Shown here piece after piece: positions 1-8,207 of a DNA stretch of 64,000 bases; the first letter of the stretch is position 1; each line of letters begins with the position of its first letter. Both the position numbers and the translations under genes were made by a program. Under the pieces are notes generated by a model. That model was not told the origin of the DNA. It made no database searches and saw nothing but the letters and a program-made list of their open reading frames with translations. The stretch spans positions 62,001 through 126,000 of the forward strand of contig NZ_VULQ01000006.1 of assembly GCF_009696575.1 (NCBI RefSeq). The letters run 5' to 3'. Source of the stretch: Anaerococcus porci. GTDB lineage: Bacteria > Bacillota > Clostridia > Tissierellales > Peptoniphilaceae.

Positions 1-369
1 AACAATGATTTAAAAACTTTTGAAAAAGGAAGTTATCAAATTGATGGTGACAGATTATTTGTAAATATAGTTGAATATGAAACAAAAAATAAGGAAGATA
101 GCTTTTGGGAAGCTCATAAAGACTACCTAGATTTACACCTTATGCTTGATGGGTGTGAGCAAATTGATTTAAACTTTATATCTAATTTAGAACTTGGAGA
201 ATATGTTAAAAAAGATGATTATCAAGCTTTAGAAGGAGATAATAATTCCTTCGTAATATTAAACAATGAAGATTTTCTAATCTGTTTTCCAAATGATGGG
301 CACATGACAGCCATAGCTTATAAAAAAGCTCAAAAAATAAAAAAAGCAATTTTTAAAATAAAAATATAA
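1..369 (+). CDS. YhcH/YjgK/YiaL family protein (DUF386), 5' end cut off
   Basis: The reading frame is open from base 1 to the stop at 367-369, so the N-terminus lies outside the window. About 122 residues remain, close to the usual ~150 of the cupin-like YhcH/YjgK/YiaL (TabA/NanQ) family. The stretch FWEAHKDYLDLHLMLDG (about residues 36-52) matches the family pattern of E-x-H-x-x-x-D-x-H-x-x-x-x-G, and the late CFPNDGHM keeps the family's P-x-D-x-H metal-site motif. NanQ-type members act as sialic acid or sugar anomerases. The ROK kinase and RpiR regulator just downstream support a role in amino-sugar or sialic acid use; the exact substrate is inferred. Confidence 0.8.
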   Translation, partial: NNDLKTFEKGSYQIDGDRLFVNIVEYETKNKEDSFWEAHKDYLDLHLMLDGCEQIDLNFISNLELGEYVKKDDYQALEGDNNSFVILNNEDFLICFPNDGHMTAIAYKKAQKIKKAIFKIKI

Positions 370-370
370 T

Positions 371-418
371 ATAATTAAAGAGGCAAGATGTTTTTTAAAC
401 ATATGCCTCTTTAATTAT
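371..418 (+). terminator. Long stem-loop terminator after the YhcH gene
   Basis: The 15-base arms 371-385 and 404-418 are perfectly complementary (ATAATTAAAGAGGCA and its reverse complement). The loop contains a second 6-bp stem (388-393 with 397-402). The AT-rich flanks give T-runs on both strands, so it could work in either direction. It lies between the YhcH stop and the ROK gene. Confidence 0.7.
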
Positions 419-435
419 AAAAAGTAGGAAGTATC

Positions 436-1329
436 ATGAAGAAATATATTAGTATAGATATAGGCGGAACTGCCATAAAATATGGAATAATTGATGAAAA
501 TAGCAATATTTTAGAAAAAAATGAGATAGAAACTGAGGCCTATAAAGGTGGAGTAAATATTTTAAAAAAAGTTTTAGTAATTATAAAGACTTACTTAGAA
601 AAAATATGCAAAGAAGAAATAGAAGGAGTTTCGATTTCGACAGCAGGTGTTGTTGATACCAAAAAAGGTGAGATATATCATGCATCAGAACTTATACCAA
701 ATTATACTGGTATAAACTTTAAACAAACAATAATGGATAAATTTGCATTAGAGTGCCAAGTAGAAAATGATGTTAATTGTGCAGGGATTGCTGAATATGA
801 ATCAGGAGCCTGCATGAAAAGTAAAATAGCCTTAATCTTAACAATAGGGACTGGAATAGGCGGTTGTGCTATAATAAATGGTAAAGTACTGCATGGCGTA
901 TCAGGCTCTGCTTGTGAAGTAGGATACATGAAAGTAAAAGATGATACTTTTGAGAATTATGCTTCTGCAAAGGCACTTGTTGAAAAAGTTGCTAAAAGAA
1001 AAAATGAAAATCCTAAAGATTGGGATGGGAAGAAAGTATTTGAAGCTGCAAAGAATAATGATGAAATTTGTATAAAAGCAATAGATGAAATGTGTGACAT
1101 GCTTGCTTTAGGAATTTCAAATATTTGCTATGTTCTAAATCCAGATACGGTTGTACTTGGTGGTGGAATCATGGCTCAAGAAGGCTATCTTAAAGAAAGA
1201 ATAAACTCTAGTCTATCCAAGCATCTTGGAAAGCAACTATACAAACATCTTAGCTTAAAATTTGCAAAACATAAAAATAGTGCGGGAATGTTAGGAGCTT
1301 ACTATAATTTCAAGAGGATAAATCAATAG
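436..1329 (+). CDS. ROK family sugar kinase
   Basis: This 297-residue protein has the ROK fold: an N-terminal phosphate loop IDIGGT at residues 7-12, the catalytic Asp region ENDVNCAG (Asp112) and the second glycine loop TIGTGIGG at 136-143. ROK kinases phosphorylate hexoses or N-acetyl hexosamines with ATP in the cytoplasm. The zinc-binding Cys cluster of many ROK members is missing, as is an N-terminal HTH, so it is a kinase rather than a NagC-type repressor. Between a YhcH protein and an RpiR regulator, N-acetylmannosamine or a similar amino sugar is the likeliest substrate (inference). The start ATG follows AGTAGGAAGTATC. Confidence 0.85.
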   Translation: MKKYISIDIGGTAIKYGIIDENSNILEKNEIETEAYKGGVNILKKVLVIIKTYLEKICKEEIEGVSISTAGVVDTKKGEIYHASELIPNYTGINFKQTIMDKFALECQVENDVNCAGIAEYESGACMKSKIALILTIGTGIGGCAIINGKVLHGVSGSACEVGYMKVKDDTFENYASAKALVEKVAKRKNENPKDWDGKKVFEAAKNNDEICIKAIDEMCDMLALGISNICYVLNPDTVVLGGGIMAQEGYLKERINSSLSKHLGKQLYKHLSLKFAKHKNSAGMLGAYYNFKRINQ

Positions 1330-1342
1330 CAAGGAGGATGCT

Positions 1343-2182
1343 ATAGGATACTATATAAAATCAGTAGTTGAAATAATAGAATCAAACTATGATAACTTTA
1401 CAGATGTTGAAAAAAATATAGCAGATTTTTTCATACATAACAACAAAAAGCAAAAATTTTCATCCAAAGATCTCGCTGATAAACTGTTTGTATCACAAGC
1501 GTCTCTATCAAGATTTTCTCAAAAATGTGGTTTTAGAGGATATAGAGAATTCATTTATCAATATTTGGAAGACTTTGTAGAAAAAGAACAAGATGTAACA
1601 GGAAATATAAGTCAAGTACTAAACACATACCAGGAACTATTAAACAAAACTTATAGTTTAGTTGATGAAAATCAAATAAAAAGAATAATCAATTATTTAA
1701 ATACAGTAGAAAAAGTCTTTGTTTGTGGAAAAGGCTCATCAGGACTTGCAGCAAATGAAATGGAACTTAGATTTATGAGAATAGGTGTAAATATTGACTC
1801 TATTACAGACTCAGACCAGATGAAAATGAGATCAATCTTTCATAATGAAAACTCTCTAGCTATAGGTCTTAGTATAAGTGGAAATACTGAAGAAGTACTA
1901 TATTACTTGTTTGAAGCCCACAAGAAAAATGCAAAAACAGTTCTTATAACATCTCAAAATAAAAAAGCATATAAGAATTATTGTGATGAGGTAATACTTG
2001 TTCCATCTCTAATTCACCTAAACCATGGTAACGTTATAAGTCCTCAGTTTCCAATATCAGTAATGGTAGATTTGATTTATTCATATTTTGTAAAAGAAGA
2101 CAAAAACAAAAAAGAAAAATTACATGATGATACATTAAGAGCTTTAAATATAAAGATAGAAAAAGAAGAAAATGACCTATAA
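1343..2182 (+). CDS. RpiR/MurR family transcriptional regulator, start codon unusual
   Basis: The product combines an N-terminal RpiR-type HTH (about residues 40-64, SSKDLADKLFVSQASLSRF) with a C-terminal SIS sugar-phosphate domain (GKGSSG at 129, SISGNTEE at 177). Such proteins repress or activate sugar-phosphate operons, here probably the YhcH-ROK genes upstream. No ATG, GTG or TTG lies in frame between the stop at 1319-1321 and the HTH. The strong AAGGAGG at 1331-1337 is followed 5 nt later by ATA at 1343, which I use as the provisional start (279 residues). The ATG at 1338 is in another frame and hits TAG after one codon. The first in-frame ATG/GTG/TTG (about 1565) would delete the HTH, so it is rejected. 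A one-base error or mutation here is equally possible. Confidence 0.65.
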   Translation: MGYYIKSVVEIIESNYDNFTDVEKNIADFFIHNNKKQKFSSKDLADKLFVSQASLSRFSQKCGFRGYREFIYQYLEDFVEKEQDVTGNISQVLNTYQELLNKTYSLVDENQIKRIINYLNTVEKVFVCGKGSSGLAANEMELRFMRIGVNIDSITDSDQMKMRSIFHNENSLAIGLSISGNTEEVLYYLFEAHKKNAKTVLITSQNKKAYKNYCDEVILVPSLIHLNHGNVISPQFPISVMVDLIYSYFVKEDKNKKEKLHDDTLRALNIKIEKEENDL

Positions 2183-2387
2183 ATAATACAACTAGATTAT
2201 CAATAATATTATTTGGTATTTTACAATATTAAATTGGTAAAATAAGTATAAAGGAAAGATTGCAAAAGTTTTAAATTATTCCTAGTAAATTATAAACTTA
2301 TAGGGAAATTAGAAAGTTATATCCTAACTTTAGCTACCAACTAAAATCTTAATTATTAAAATTTCATAAATTATTTAAAATAAATAT

Positions 2388-2402
2388 TGATAAGAATTAT
2401 CA
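2388..2402. promoter_or_regulatory. Fur-box-like inverted repeat
   Basis: TGATAAGAATTATCA matches the Bacillus-type 7-1-7 Fur consensus TGATAATNATTATCA at all but one defined position, and the palindrome extends one more base on each side (2387-2403). It sits 8 bases upstream of a promoter-like -35. Binding by Fur or PerR is inferred from the sequence alone. Confidence 0.45.
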
Positions 2403-2410
2403 AAAAAATA

Positions 2411-2438
2411 TTGACTTTTTTTATTAATCAAATATCTT
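2411..2438 (+). promoter_or_regulatory. Sigma-A-type promoter of the HIBYL-CoA hydrolase-like gene
   Basis: TTGACT at 2411-2416 and TATCTT at 2433-2438 are 16 bases apart, and the start codon is at 2456 behind AAAAGGAG. The remaining 2183-2386 region is AT-rich with no gene that I can see. Confidence 0.5.
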
Positions 2439-2455
2439 AATAAAAAGGAGAATTT

Positions 2456-3493
2456 ATGATAATAGAAAAAATAAAAAATAAGATAGGCATAATCTACTTA
2501 GATAAAGCAGAAAAATTAAATGCATTAGATAAAAAAATGGTGAAAGATATAAAAAACACCATGGAAAAATGGGAAAATAATGATAATATAAGAGCCATAT
2601 TATTTGACTCAAAAGTAGAAAAAGGATTTTCAGCTGGTGGAGATCTAAAAGAAATCTATGAAGATATTATAGATAAAGAGCTTTATGATAAGGATAGGTT
2701 CTTTGTAGAAGAGTTTGACCTTGACAAGTATGTTCTAAACTACAAAAAACCAATTATAAGCCATTGGTTCGGAGTAACTATGGGTGGTGGAGTAGGACTT
2801 ACAATAAACTCAGACTTTATAATAACCGATCAAACAGTAAATTGGGCTATGCCAGAAACAAGATTAGGATTTGTTCCAGATGTGGGAGTAGGAAAACACA
2901 TTTCAAAACTACCTCAAGCATTAGGACAGTACGTAGGACTTATAGGAGCAAGGCTTTTTCCAGATGACTTAGTTAAATATAATATAGCCCATATATTAAT
3001 AGATAAAAATTCTTATGAAAGTCTAATAGAAAAACTATTTGAAATTTCAGAAAAATATGAAGCTGAGAAACTTTTGGAAGAATTTAAAAAAGAAGCATCA
3101 AAATATGCAAAAGAGCTTAAGGAAACTGAAAATTACAAAAATAAAGAAAAAATAGAAAAATACTTTAAAAAAGAAAGTATTGAAGAGATAATAAAAGAAC
3201 TTGAGGAAAATCAAGATAATGACTTTGCCAAAAAGACACTTGAAAATATAAAAAAGTGCTCACCATTTATGTTAAAGGTACAATTTGAAAAATATTTTCT
3301 AGGAAAAGAAATAAGTCAAGAAGAAACTTATAACCTAGATTTAAAAATAATAAACTATGCTATAAAAAAAGCTTATATCCAAGAAGGAATAAGAATTCAA
3401 ATAATAGACAAAGAAGATAAACCAAACTGGCCAAGCAAAAACCTCTTAGATGTTGATGATAGTGAGGTAAAAGAGCTTTTGATAATTGAATGA
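2456..3493 (+). CDS. Enoyl-CoA hydratase/isomerase family, 3-hydroxyisobutyryl-CoA hydrolase type
   Basis: The 345-residue length and motifs fit the ECH_2 subfamily (3-hydroxyisobutyryl-CoA hydrolase-like) better than the ~260-residue hydratases. The N-terminal part has AEKLNALDKKM and the oxyanion-hole segment FSAGGDLKEIYED. TMGGGVGLT (108-116), MPETRLGFVPDVGVG (132-146) with its conserved Glu, and the C-terminal helical region complete the crotonase fold. The usual reaction is hydrolysis of 3-hydroxyacyl-CoA thioesters in valine breakdown; hydratase activity cannot be excluded. It is monocistronic, with its own promoter, a Fur-like box and a terminator right after the stop. Confidence 0.75.
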   Translation: MIIEKIKNKIGIIYLDKAEKLNALDKKMVKDIKNTMEKWENNDNIRAILFDSKVEKGFSAGGDLKEIYEDIIDKELYDKDRFFVEEFDLDKYVLNYKKPIISHWFGVTMGGGVGLTINSDFIITDQTVNWAMPETRLGFVPDVGVGKHISKLPQALGQYVGLIGARLFPDDLVKYNIAHILIDKNSYESLIEKLFEISEKYEAEKLLEEFKKEASKYAKELKETENYKNKEKIEKYFKKESIEEIIKELEENQDNDFAKKTLENIKKCSPFMLKVQFEKYFLGKEISQEETYNLDLKIINYAIKKAYIQEGIRIQIIDKEDKPNWPSKNLLDVDDSEVKELLIIE

Positions 3494-3502
3494 AAATTGG
3501 GG

Positions 3503-3527
3503 GGATATGCGATTGTATATCCTTTTT
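3503..3527 (+). terminator. Rho-independent terminator of the crotonase-fold gene
   Basis: GGATAT (3503-3508) pairs with ATATCC (3517-3522) and is followed by TTTTT, 10 bases after the stop codon. Confidence 0.6.
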
Positions 3528-3673
3528 AATAGAAATTCGTTAGGATTGGATTTATTACAAATATTTAACAGCTATGATTTTATTCATTATCCTGAAATTA
3601 AAATATTCTTCTATATGTATTAATAGTTTCATAAATTTCAGAATCACTAAAGATTAATTTATAGTAAAAATAT

Positions 3674-3714
3674 AAAAAGGAAGTATAGTTTTGATTTTTC
3701 TATACTTCCTTTTT
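3674..3714. terminator. Bidirectional terminator hairpin
   Basis: The 15-base perfect arms 3674-3688 (AAAAAGGAAGTATAG) and 3700-3714 have A- and T-runs on both sides. It could stop readthrough from the plus strand and end the minus-strand gene at 3864. The rest of 3528-3863 shows no gene. Confidence 0.65.
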
Positions 3715-3863
3715 AATTATATAACTTATAGATTGTGTAATTTTATCTTATAGCCTTGTTATTAAATTTCTTAATAATAGAACTTTACTAATCTTGAAAA
3801 ATTTTGTATAAAAGTAATTTTACTTTTTGCATGAGTATTGTTTGTTTAAGATAAATTGAAATT

Positions 3864-4316
3864 TTACCTCATTTCTTTTTTTCCAAATTGTATTATTGCA
3901 ACCAAAATTGCAAAAGCCAAAATAAAAATTGCAATAGGCATAAGTGGAAATAATTCAAAATTATTATTTATACCAGTTGACGTAAAATCATATAATGAAC
4001 ATGACACCAAATAACCACTATAACAATATGGATAAACTATTCTAAGTGGAGTAGCTGCTACAAGTATACTTGGAATTACCAAAAGAATATTTAGTCCAAC
4101 AGACAATATTACTTTATCAAAAATTATAGTGATTGCCCATATACTTGCCAAACTTGGTAACATCGTAAGAAAAATTTTTATACACCAATTCAAAAGATAA
4201 AAAATAGGTAAAGTTTCTGCAATATTAGCATTTTTTGTTGCCCATATTCCTGCAAGTACAAATACAAGCAAAAATACAATAAGCTCTATTATAAGAAAAA
4301 TACCAAATGTTATCAA
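3864..4316 (-). pseudogene. Truncated ABC-2-type permease-like membrane protein
   Basis: From the TTG at 4314-4316 the frame codes for 150 very hydrophobic residues with about four membrane spans and a basic C-terminal tail (FGKKEMR). This resembles the C-terminal half of an ABC-2 or lantibiotic-immunity permease, which is normally ~230-260 residues. The same frame stays open further upstream to a stop at 4389-4391 but contains no ATG there. An ATG at 4328-4330 (MRGIF) runs into TGA in a neighbouring frame and would join this frame with one extra T. No ATPase partner lies next to it. I read it as a decayed fragment; a small intact membrane protein is the alternative. Confidence 0.45.
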
Positions 4317-4540
4317 AAGATTCCCCTCATAGAATATAAATAAGGAAGGAAAATTATCAATAATGCTCCTTAACTTATCTTTAAAATATTATTAAGTGTA
4401 AGTTGACAAAGATATAACATTTAATAAGAAATATGCTCAAGAAAAATGAATAAGATATAATGTATTAAAAATCCCAGAAATGTTATAAGATAGATTCAAA
4501 ATGTTCTTATTATAAGATGGAATAGATTTAAGGAGTTTTT

Positions 4541-5101
4541 ATGGAACATAAAGGAACAGTTGTAATTGAGACAAATCGTCTACTGTTAAGGCAATTCAAT
4601 ATTGATGATGTAGAGTTTGCTTATAAGAATTGGACACATGATGATAAGGTGACTGAATTTTTAAGGTGGACAAGGCATGAAGATAAAATTATTACAAAGA
4701 GAGTAATTGAAGATTGGATATCTAGTTATAAAAATAAGAAATTCTATCAGCGGGCAATTGTATTAAAAGAAATTTGTGAGCCAATTGGTTCGATTTCTGT
4801 TGTAGATATGAATGAAAAAACAAATATGGTTCATATTGGATATGCAATTGGAAGTAAATGGTGGAATAAAGGCATTACTAGTGAAGCTTTAAAAGCTATT
4901 ATTCCTTTTCTATTTGAGCAAGTTAAGGTCCAAAGAATTGAGTCACAGCATGATCCCAATAATCCAAATTCTGGAAAAGTAATGCGAAAATCTGGATTGA
5001 CCTTTGAGGGCACATTAAGGAAGGCTGATTGGAGTAACAAAGGAATAGTTGATGCTTCGATGTATAGTTTGCTAGCTGAAGAATATTTCAATAAAGAATA
5101 A
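4541..5101 (+). CDS. GNAT family N-acetyltransferase (RimJ/RimL type)
   Basis: This 186-residue protein opens with IETNRLLLRQFNIDDVEFAY, the usual start of RimJ/RimL acetyltransferases. It has the acetyl-CoA region VHIGYAIGSKWWNKGITSEAL (about 96-116) and the late N-P-N-S-G-K-V-M-R-K-S-G-L-T-F-E-G motif, where the chain folds back over the cofactor. It transfers an acetyl group from acetyl-CoA to an amine, possibly a protein N-terminus or a drug; the substrate is unknown. AAGGAG lies 6 bases before the ATG. It stands alone between a membrane-protein fragment and a Crp-type regulator. Confidence 0.8.
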   Translation: MEHKGTVVIETNRLLLRQFNIDDVEFAYKNWTHDDKVTEFLRWTRHEDKIITKRVIEDWISSYKNKKFYQRAIVLKEICEPIGSISVVDMNEKTNMVHIGYAIGSKWWNKGITSEALKAIIPFLFEQVKVQRIESQHDPNNPNSGKVMRKSGLTFEGTLRKADWSNKGIVDASMYSLLAEEYFNKE

Positions 5102-5105
5102 AAAT

Positions 5106-5130
5106 ATAATGGAATATTTTAGTCCATTAT
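5106..5130 (+). terminator. Weak stem-loop after the acetyltransferase gene
   Basis: ATAATGGA (5106-5113) pairs with TCCATTAT (5123-5130) just after the stop, followed by a broken T-run (TTAGCTTTT). Confidence 0.4.
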
Positions 5131-5235
5131 TTAGCTTTTAAAATACAAAAAATTATTAAGGATTTTTGAAAAAATACTAGTGTTTAATTTTAGTGTTTTA
5201 GTCTTGAATTGGGTAAAAAATATCAGAGGTGAAAA

Positions 5236-5886
5236 ATGAATTTAAGAGAAATACCACTTTTTGAAAACTTAAGTCAAGATGATCTTAAGATTTTAGAAGA
5301 TAATATAGATATAGTAGAAGTAAGATATCCAAAAGATTCTTATATATTTGAGCAAGGAGAGATTAAAAACGATCTTTATTACTTAAAGGAGGGGTCAATT
5401 TTAGTTGCAAAATTTGATTCGAATGGAAAAAGATCAATAATTCAAACCTTTAATAATAAAGGTATTTTTGGAGAAGTCTACGCCTATCTTAAGGTTCCGT
5501 ATGACTTTTCGGCACTTTGCCAAAAAGAATCTAAAGTTTTTCATATAAAAAATTTTAGAAATATAATTAATAAAGCTATGCCCAAGTCATTTTTACTAAA
5601 TTATATAGACCTACTTAGTAAAAAGTGTCTTGTCCTTAGTCAAAAAAATCAAATCAATACTCAATTTACTTTAAGACAAAAGATAGGAAATTTCCTATTA
5701 CTTGAAGAAAAAGATAATAAGGTAATATTAAATCAGACCAGAGAAGAGCTTGCAGACTTTCTTTCAACAACAAGACCGTCACTTTCTAGGGAACTTTCTA
5801 AAATGATGGATGAGGGTATTATAAAAGTAGATAAAAAGGAAATTTTTATACTAAAAAAGAATATTTTGGAGAACTTGATATATTAG
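5236..5886 (+). CDS. Crp/Fnr family transcriptional regulator
   Basis: The 216 residues comprise an N-terminal cyclic-nucleotide-binding-like beta barrel (about 10-120, starting IPLFENLSQDDLKIL) and a C-terminal winged HTH (about 165-205, TREELADFLSTTRPSLSRELSKM). There is no N-terminal Cys cluster, so it is not an iron-sulfur FNR. The effector is unknown; similar clostridial proteins respond to redox state, nitrosative stress or metabolites. It is transcribed alone, just upstream of the ribosomal superoperon but with a separate promoter region. GAGGTGAAAA precedes the ATG. Confidence 0.85.
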   Translation: MNLREIPLFENLSQDDLKILEDNIDIVEVRYPKDSYIFEQGEIKNDLYYLKEGSILVAKFDSNGKRSIIQTFNNKGIFGEVYAYLKVPYDFSALCQKESKVFHIKNFRNIINKAMPKSFLLNYIDLLSKKCLVLSQKNQINTQFTLRQKIGNFLLLEEKDNKVILNQTREELADFLSTTRPSLSRELSKMMDEGIIKVDKKEIFILKKNILENLIY

Positions 5887-6087
5887 TATAAATATCTACT
5901 TATATAATGAATTTTTAATGCCTATATATCCATATAATATAAAAGGAAAGAAAATTTATTAGATTAAAAAATAAAAGAAAAAAATTGAAAAATAATTTGA
6001 AAAAAACTTAAAAACAATATATAATAAAAAAGATTGATATGGTAGATTCTAAAGAGATTAAAAAATATTAGAAAAATAACAAAATAT

Positions 6088-6116
6088 TTGATTTTTTCTA
6101 GAATTTGTTGTATTAT
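6088..6116 (+). promoter_or_regulatory. Promoter of the S10-spc-alpha superoperon
   Basis: TTGATT at 6088-6093 and TATTAT at 6111-6116 are 17 bases apart. Transcription would start near 6123, giving a leader of about 140 nt before rpsJ. The stretch 5887-6087 is A-rich with no gene. Confidence 0.6.
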
Positions 6117-6140
6117 ATTCAAGTGCTATGAAGTGGGAGG

Positions 6141-6210
6141 TTGCTTTCACACTTAGGCCAGATGTGGAAGGTAATTTTCACCAAGCAAGCTAGAGAAGAA
6201 TCTCTAGTGC
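6141..6210 (+). promoter_or_regulatory. Structured 5' leader of rpsJ (candidate ribosomal-protein leader)
   Basis: TTGCTT (6141-6146) pairs with AAGCAA (6183-6188). It encloses CACA/TGTG (6148-6151 with 6163-6166) and GGT/ACC (6170-6172 with 6180-6182), forming a three-way junction. Next comes a perfect 7-bp hairpin, CTAGAGA AGAA TCTCTAG (6190-6207). The two alternatives share bases 6185-6190, so they may compete. By analogy with S10 operon leaders it could bind an operon-encoded protein, but this is inference. Confidence 0.45.
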
Positions 6211-6262
6211 TTTCCAAATATAATTAAACGCCCGGATGGGTGGCACATCAAAAGGAGGAAAA

Positions 6263-6571
6263 ATGGCTAATCAAAAGATAAGAATTAGACTAAGAGCATA
6301 TGATCATGAAATAATTGATAGCTCAGCAGAAAAAATCGTAGAAGCGGTAAAAAGATCAGGAGCACAAGTAAGTGGACCAATCCCATTGCCAACAGAGAAA
6401 GAAATAATAACAATTCTTCGTGCGGTTCACAAATACAAAGACTCAAGAGAACAGTTTGAACAAAGAACACACAAAAGATTAATCGACATCATTGGACCAA
6501 ATGCAAAGACTTTAGATTCTTTAAAGAAATTAAATCTACCAGCTGGTGTTGATATAGAGATAAAACTGTAA
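6263..6571 (+). CDS. rpsJ: 30S ribosomal protein S10
   Basis: The 102-residue S10 starts [19 protein letters not shown] and ends [19 protein letters not shown], both diagnostic. The ATG at 6263 is chosen because AAAGGAGG lies at 6251-6258; an in-frame ATG at 6236 would add nine non-conserved residues and overlap the leader. S10 sits in the 30S head and also joins antitermination complexes (NusE). It is the first gene of the superoperon, 65 bases before rplC. Confidence 0.98.
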   Translation: MANQKIRIRLRAYDHEIIDSSAEKIVEAVKRSGAQVSGPIPLPTEKEIITILRAVHKYKDSREQFEQRTHKRLIDIIGPNAKTLDSLKKLNLPAGVDIEIKL

Positions 6572-6636
6572 TTAGAATGATTGAAGATTTTCCAAAATAT
6601 TTTGGATCAATCCGCTGTAATTAAGGAGGTACTCAA

Positions 6637-7266
6637 ATGAAGAGTATATTTACAACAAAAATAGGCATGACTCAAGTCATCAACGAAGATGGCATAGTGA
6701 CACCTGTAACTGTACTTAAGGCTGATGATAATGTAGTAGTACAAGTGAAATCAGAAGATGTTGATGGTTACAATGCTATCCAAGTTGGATATTTAAACAA
6801 AAAAGAAAAAAATGTTAAAAAACCTATTAAAGGACACTTTGACAAAGCAGAAGTTTCTTACAAGAGATTCTTAAAGGAAATAAGACTTGATGAAAAATCA
6901 GAACTTAATCCTGGGGAAACAATATCAGTAGATATCTTTAAAGAAGGTGAATTGGTTGATATTACAGCCACTTCAAAAGGTAAAGGAACTCAAGGTGCCA
7001 TAAAAAGATGGAACTATGGAAGAGGACCAGCAAGCCACGGTTCTAAATCACACAGGGTAGCAGGTGCAAGAGCTGCAGGTTCTGACCCAGCTAGAGTGTT
7101 CAAAGGTAGAAAAGGCTCTGGAAAGATGGGTAATGAACGTGTGACAGTTCAAAACCTAAAAATTGTTAAGGTTAATACAGAAGACAGCTACATCCTAGTT
7201 AAAGGCGCTGTTCCAGGACCAAAAGGTGGACTTGTTCAAGTTAAACAAGCTACAAAGAGCCTATAA
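6637..7266 (+). CDS. rplC: 50S ribosomal protein L3
   Basis: The 209-residue L3 starts MKSIFTTKIGMTQVINEDG. It has the conserved core GRGPASHGSKSHRVAG (about 129-144), which carries the glutamine/histidine-rich tip that approaches the peptidyl transferase centre, and the GRKGSGKMGNERVTVQN segment. It is one of the first proteins in 50S assembly. AAGGAGGT precedes the ATG and rplD follows after 13 bases. Confidence 0.98.
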   Translation: MKSIFTTKIGMTQVINEDGIVTPVTVLKADDNVVVQVKSEDVDGYNAIQVGYLNKKEKNVKKPIKGHFDKAEVSYKRFLKEIRLDEKSELNPGETISVDIFKEGELVDITATSKGKGTQGAIKRWNYGRGPASHGSKSHRVAGARAAGSDPARVFKGRKGSGKMGNERVTVQNLKIVKVNTEDSYILVKGAVPGPKGGLVQVKQATKSL

Positions 7267-7279
7267 TAAGGAGGAATAA

Positions 7280-7903
7280 ATGCCTAAAGTAGAAGTTTTA
7301 AATATTAAGGGAGAAAATATTGGTGAAATCGAGTTAAACGAAACTCTTTTCGCAGCAGAAATCGCTGAAAATGCTGTTTATGACACAGTTAAAAACCAAC
7401 TAGCTAATAAAAGACAAGGCACACAATCCGCTAAGACTCGTGCAGAAGTAAGAGGTGGTGGAAGAAAGCCATTTAGACAAAAGGGAACAGGTAGAGCTAG
7501 ACAAGGATCTATAAGAGCTCCTCATTATACAGGCGGTGGAATTGTATTTGCACCAAAGCCAAGAGACTATAGCTACAAAATTCCTAAGAAAATGAGAAGA
7601 AAAGCTCTTTACTCAGTTTTAACTTCAAAAGTTAATGAAAATGAATTGGTTGTTTTAGATGACTTAAAACTTGATTCATACAAAACTAAGGAAGCAAAAA
7701 CAATCTTAAATAACATAGATGCAAATAGTAAAGCCTATGTTGTTATAGCAGAAAATGATGACAAAATTTATAAATCATTTAGAAATATTGAAGGTGTTGA
7801 TGTAGAAAAAGCAAACCTAATCAATGTATATGATTTATTAAGACATGATAAACTTGTAATTACAAAAGATGCAATTGCAAAACTTGAGGAGGTATTTAAA
7901 TAA
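7280..7903 (+). CDS. rplD: 50S ribosomal protein L4
   Basis: The 207 residues include the extended loop [20 protein letters not shown] (about 59-78) that lines the exit tunnel. In gamma-proteobacteria L4 also represses the S10 operon; whether it binds the structured leader here is unknown. The stop codon overlaps the rplW start by one base (TAATG at 7901), suggesting translational coupling. Confidence 0.98.
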   Translation: MPKVEVLNIKGENIGEIELNETLFAAEIAENAVYDTVKNQLANKRQGTQSAKTRAEVRGGGRKPFRQKGTGRARQGSIRAPHYTGGGIVFAPKPRDYSYKIPKKMRRKALYSVLTSKVNENELVVLDDLKLDSYKTKEAKTILNNIDANSKAYVVIAENDDKIYKSFRNIEGVDVEKANLINVYDLLRHDKLVITKDAIAKLEEVFK

Positions 7904-8196
7904 TGAAGTCACCTTACTATATAGTAAAAAGACCAATAATTACTGAAAAAAGTATGGAATTACTTGAAGATAATAAATACACTTTTGAAGTAGACAAAAA
8001 TGCTAACAAAGCAGAAATCAAAGAAGCTATTGAATCTATCTTTGACGGAGTAAAAGTAGAAAAAGTGAGAACTTTAAACTTTACTGGTAAAAAAGTTAGA
8101 ACTAGATATGGTTATGGTAAAAAAGCAGATTGGAAGAAAGCTTATGTTACTTTAACTGAAGATTCTGCAGCAATTGAATACTTCGACGGAATGTAG
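7903..8196 (+). CDS. rplW: 50S ribosomal protein L23
   Basis: The 97-residue L23 has the family start [12 protein letters not shown]-like ([23 protein letters not shown] split by family variation) and the loop [20 protein letters not shown]23 surrounds the tunnel exit and is the docking site for trigger factor and SRP. Its ribosome-binding site (GAGGAGG) lies inside the end of rplD. Confidence 0.97.
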   Translation: MKSPYYIVKRPIITEKSMELLEDNKYTFEVDKNANKAEIKEAIESIFDGVKVEKVRTLNFTGKKVRTRYGYGKKADWKKAYVTLTEDSAAIEYFDGM

Positions 8197-8207
8197 GGAG
8201 GATTTAA

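Noticed and set aside
1565-2182. RpiR gene starting at the in-frame start near 1565
   Set aside because: This would remove the HTH that is clearly encoded upstream in the same frame.
6236-6262. Longer S10 start at 6236
   Set aside because: It would add nine residues not found in S10; the ribosome-binding site AAAGGAGG is placed for the ATG at 6263.
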